Part shown: positions 4,810 to 7,088 of the stretch, one piece after another | Layout of the letters: every line of letters starts with the position of its first letter | Numbering within the stretch: the first letter of the stretch is position 1 | Assembly (NCBI GenBank): GCA_002391275.1 | Contig: DGSC01000027.1 | Coordinates: forward strand, 1 to 7,088 | Direction: 5' to 3' | Length of the DNA stretch: 7,088 nucleotides | From: Prevotellaceae bacterium UBA4372 | Lineage (GTDB): Bacteria; Bacteroidota; Bacteroidia; Bacteroidales; Bacteroidaceae | Notes under the pieces: generated by a model | Told to the model about the DNA's origin: nothing | Seen by the model: only the letters and a program-made list of their open reading frames with translations | The model's database searches: none | Program-made: the position numbers and the translations under genes

Positions 4810-7088
4810 TTAAGCGTTGTACTCCTGCCACGACTTGATCTTGATATCCTGGAGGTTCATCGTAGTGAACGCTTCGATGAAGGCTTTGGCCAAACGGGTG
4901 TTGGTCATCAGGGGGATGTTGTGGTCAATGGCTGCACGGCGTATGCGATAGCCGTTGGTGAGTTCGCGACGCGTACGGTTCTTGGGCACATTGACGATGA
5001 GATCGAACTTGTGCTGTGCAATAAGGTGAATGACGTTCTGGTCATCGTCCTCGTCGGGCCAGCTGACAGAGCGGGCAAAGACGCCGTTCTCATTCAAAAA
5101 GGCTGCCGTGCCTGCCGTGGCATATACATCAAGTCCCTTGCGAACGAGCTGGCGGGCGGGTTCGAGCAGGTCGAGCTTACCCTTGGCACCGCCTGAGGAG
5201 ATGAGCACGGCCTTCTTGGGCAGACGGTAGCCGGTGGCGATGAGGGCGTTGAGCAAGGCTTCGTGCATGTCGTCGCCGAGGCAGCCGACCTCGCCGGTGG
5301 AGCTCATGTCGACGCCGAGCACGGGGTCGGCATTCTGCAGACGTGCGAAGGAGAACTGACTGGCCTTGACGCCGATGCGGTCGATGTCGAACTCGCTCTT
5401 CTCGGCGCGCTGGTAGGGGGCGTCGAGCATGATCTTGGTGGCCGTCTCGATGAAGTTGCGCTTCAGGATCTTCGACACGAAGGGGAAGGAGCGGCTGGCA
5501 CGCAGGTTGCACTCGATGACCTTGACCTCGCGGTTCTTGGCGAGGAACTGAATGTTGAAGGGTCCGCTGATGTTGAGCTCGGCAGCTATCTTGCGGGCAA
5601 TCTTCTTCATCTGGCGGATGGTGGAGAAATAGACGTTCTGAGCAGGGAAGACCATGGTGGCATCGCCGGAGTGTACGCCGGCATACTCGATATGCTCCGA
5701 GATGGCGTACTCGACGATCTCGCCCTTGTCGGCCACGGCGTCGAACTCAATCTCCTTGGTCTCGGTCATGAACTTCGAGACGACGACGGGGAATTCCTTC
5801 GAAACCTCGGTGGCCATATTGAGGAAGCGCTCCAGCTCGTCGTCGTCGTAGCAGACGTTCATGGCAGCCCCCGAGAGGACGTACGACGGACGGACGAGGA
5901 CGGGGTAGCCCACTTCGGCGACGAACTCCTTGATATCGTCGAGCGAAGTGAGGGCACGCCATGCGGGCTGGTCGATGCCGAGCTTGTCGAGCATGGCCGA
6001 GAACTTGTCGCGGTTCTCGGCACGGTCGATGTCGACAGGCGATGTGCCGAGCACGGGCACGCCTTGGCGATGGAGTTTCATGGCCAGGTTGTTGGGAATC
6101 TGTCCGCCCACGCTGACGATGACGCCGCGAGGCTGTTCGAGGTCGATGACATCGAGCACGCGCTCCAAGGTGAGTTCGTCAAAGTAGAGGCGGTCGCACA
6201 TATCGTAGTCGGTCGATACGGTCTCGGGGTTGTAGTTAATCATGATGGACTTGTACCCGAGCTTGCGCGCCGTGTTGATGGCATTGACCGAGCACCAGTC
6301 GAACTCGACCGAAGAGCCTATACGGTAGGCACCTGAGCCGAGCACGACGACCGACTTCTCATTATTATAATAATTAATGTCATGAGCAGGCTGGTAGGGC
6401 TTGCCATCGGGCGCTGCGAAAGCCGGCACATGGGTGTAGGTGAAGTAAAGGTAGTTGGTCAGCTCGGGGTGCTCGCTGGCCACAGTGGGAATGCGCTTCA
6501 CGCTGGGAAGTATGCCACGCTGCTTGCGATGGCGGCGCACTTCGAGGTTCTCTTTCTCGAGGCTGCCGCTGCCGGGCTTGAGCACGAAGCGGGCAATCTG
6601 GAAGTCGCTGAAGCCGGCCTGCTTCACTTCGAGCAGGAACGCGTCGGGCAGTTCGTCGAGCGAGTTGTAGCCCTCGAGCTGATGCTTGAGGTCCACGATG
6701 TGCTTCATGCGGGTGATGAACCAAGGATCAATCTTCGTGAGCTGCTCGATGCGCTCCACGGTGTAGCCTTCCTCCAGGGCCTGTGCTATGGCAAAGATGC
6801 GGAGGTCGGTGGGGTTCTCAAGGGCGTCGTCGAGGTCGTCGAAGTGGGTGTGCTCGTTGCCTACGAAACCGTGCATGCCCTGTCCGATCATGCGCAGGCC
6901 CTTCTGCAGCATCTCTTCGAAGGAGCGGCCGATGCTCATGATCTCGCCTACCGACTTCATCGAGCTGCCTATCTGACGGCTCACGCCGGCAAACTTGGTG
7001 AGGTCCCAGCGCGGAATCTTGCAGATCATATAGTCGAGCGAGGGGGCTACGTAAGCCGAGTTGGTCGTGCCCATCTCGCCAATCTGGT
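4810..7088 (-). CDS. carB: Carbamoyl-phosphate synthase large chain, C-terminal 758 residues (partial)
   Basis: Catalyses carbamoyl phosphate formation from bicarbonate, two ATP and ammonia supplied by CarA, in the cytoplasm, feeding arginine and pyrimidine synthesis. The frame is open to the right edge, with four codons (QIGE) before the first visible Met at 7074. E. coli CarB is 1073 residues, so roughly 315, covering most of the first ATP-grasp half, are missing. Counting from that Met: PSLDYMICKIPRWDLTKF (11-28), GSSMKSVGEIMSIGR (36-50), oligomerization region (about 75-200), second pre-ATP-grasp GSGAYRIGSSVEFDWC (246-261), PETVSTDYD (283-291), SVGGQIPNNLA (321-331), RPSYVLSGAAMNV (395-407), and ECNLRASRSFPFVSK (521-535) with metal-binding E521 and N523. 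The MGS-like allosteric domain spans about 615-740. Several signatures match animal CPS1 better than E. coli CarB. The stop is TAA at 4810. CarA is not in the window. Confidence 0.97.
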   Translation of the reverse strand, partial: QIGEMGTTNSAYVAPSLDYMICKIPRWDLTKFAGVSRQIGSSMKSVGEIMSIGRSFEEMLQKGLRMIGQGMHGFVGNEHTHFDDLDDALENPTDLRIFAIAQALEEGYTVERIEQLTKIDPWFITRMKHIVDLKHQLEGYNSLDELPDAFLLEVKQAGFSDFQIARFVLKPGSGSLEKENLEVRRHRKQRGILPSVKRIPTVASEHPELTNYLYFTYTHVPAFAAPDGKPYQPAHDINYYNNEKSVVVLGSGAYRIGSSVEFDWCSVNAINTARKLGYKSIMINYNPETVSTDYDMCDRLYFDELTLERVLDVIDLEQPRGVIVSVGGQIPNNLAMKLHRQGVPVLGTSPVDIDRAENRDKFSAMLDKLGIDQPAWRALTSLDDIKEFVAEVGYPVLVRPSYVLSGAAMNVCYDDDELERFLNMATEVSKEFPVVVSKFMTETKEIEFDAVADKGEIVEYAISEHIEYAGVHSGDATMVFPAQNVYFSTIRQMKKIARKIAAELNISGPFNIQFLAKNREVKVIECNLRASRSFPFVSKILKRNFIETATKIMLDAPYQRAEKSEFDIDRIGVKASQFSFARLQNADPVLGVDMSSTGEVGCLGDDMHEALLNALIATGYRLPKKAVLISSGGAKGKLDLLEPARQLVRKGLDVYATAGTAAFLNENGVFARSVSWPDEDDDQNVIHLIAQHKFDLIVNVPKNRTRRELTNGYRIRRAAIDHNIPLMTNTRLAKAFIEAFTTMNLQDIKIKSWQEYNA

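Noticed and set aside
4798..4851. The 8-mer CAGGATAT occurs twice (minus strand), at the end of carB and in the gap after it, and the gap can be read as a short open frame.
   Set aside because: Eight bases is within chance, the flanks do not match, and the short reading frame has no start of its own and no independent support.
5263..6336. A 357-codon open frame on the plus strand opposite carB.
   Set aside because: It lies wholly antisense to an unmistakable carB; its composition (rich in Val, Asp, Glu, Leu, His) is what the complement of GC-biased codons gives, and it has no recognisable domain.

Overview
The window looks like chromosome of a Bacteroidales bacterium (Bacteroides/Prevotella type). 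The evidence is a TTTG-N20-TATCTTTG promoter of the Bacteroidetes sigma factor class, no Shine-Dalgarno sequence before any start that can be seen, secreted glycoside hydrolases of the kinds used to degrade glycans, a lipoprotein resembling a Bacteroidales-restricted family, and a carbamoyl-phosphate synthase large chain with a eukaryote-like sequence. The genus is an inference.

Left to right: bases 1-800 hold the 5' two thirds of the catalytic domain of a secreted GH35 beta-galactosidase on the minus strand, cut by the left edge just after its nucleophile. Bases 801-1103 are a divergent intergenic region with a clear promoter for the GH35 gene and a strong 17-bp hairpin that has no obvious upstream gene to terminate. 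Bases 1104-1811 carry a plus-strand lipoprotein of unknown function. It converges on a minus-strand group: a secreted GH3 glycosidase (1956-4346), a small secreted FMN-binding protein with a flavinylation motif (4360-4770), and the C-terminal 758 residues of CarB (4810-7088), which runs off the right edge. In transcription order this group is carB, the FMN-binding gene, then GH3, with gaps of 39 and 13 bases, so the last two are very likely cotranscribed and carB may be as well.

The two glycosidases would act outside the cytoplasm on oligosaccharides. No SusC/SusD pair, regulator or transporter is visible, so assignment to a polysaccharide utilization locus is not supported here. CarB makes carbamoyl phosphate for arginine and pyrimidine synthesis. 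Its link to the two secreted proteins is positional only. I found no RNA gene, CRISPR array, insertion sequence or phage element. No clearly new system is visible. The points most worth checking are the CPS1-like allosteric domain of CarB, the orphan hairpin, and the flavoprotein next to the GH3 enzyme.
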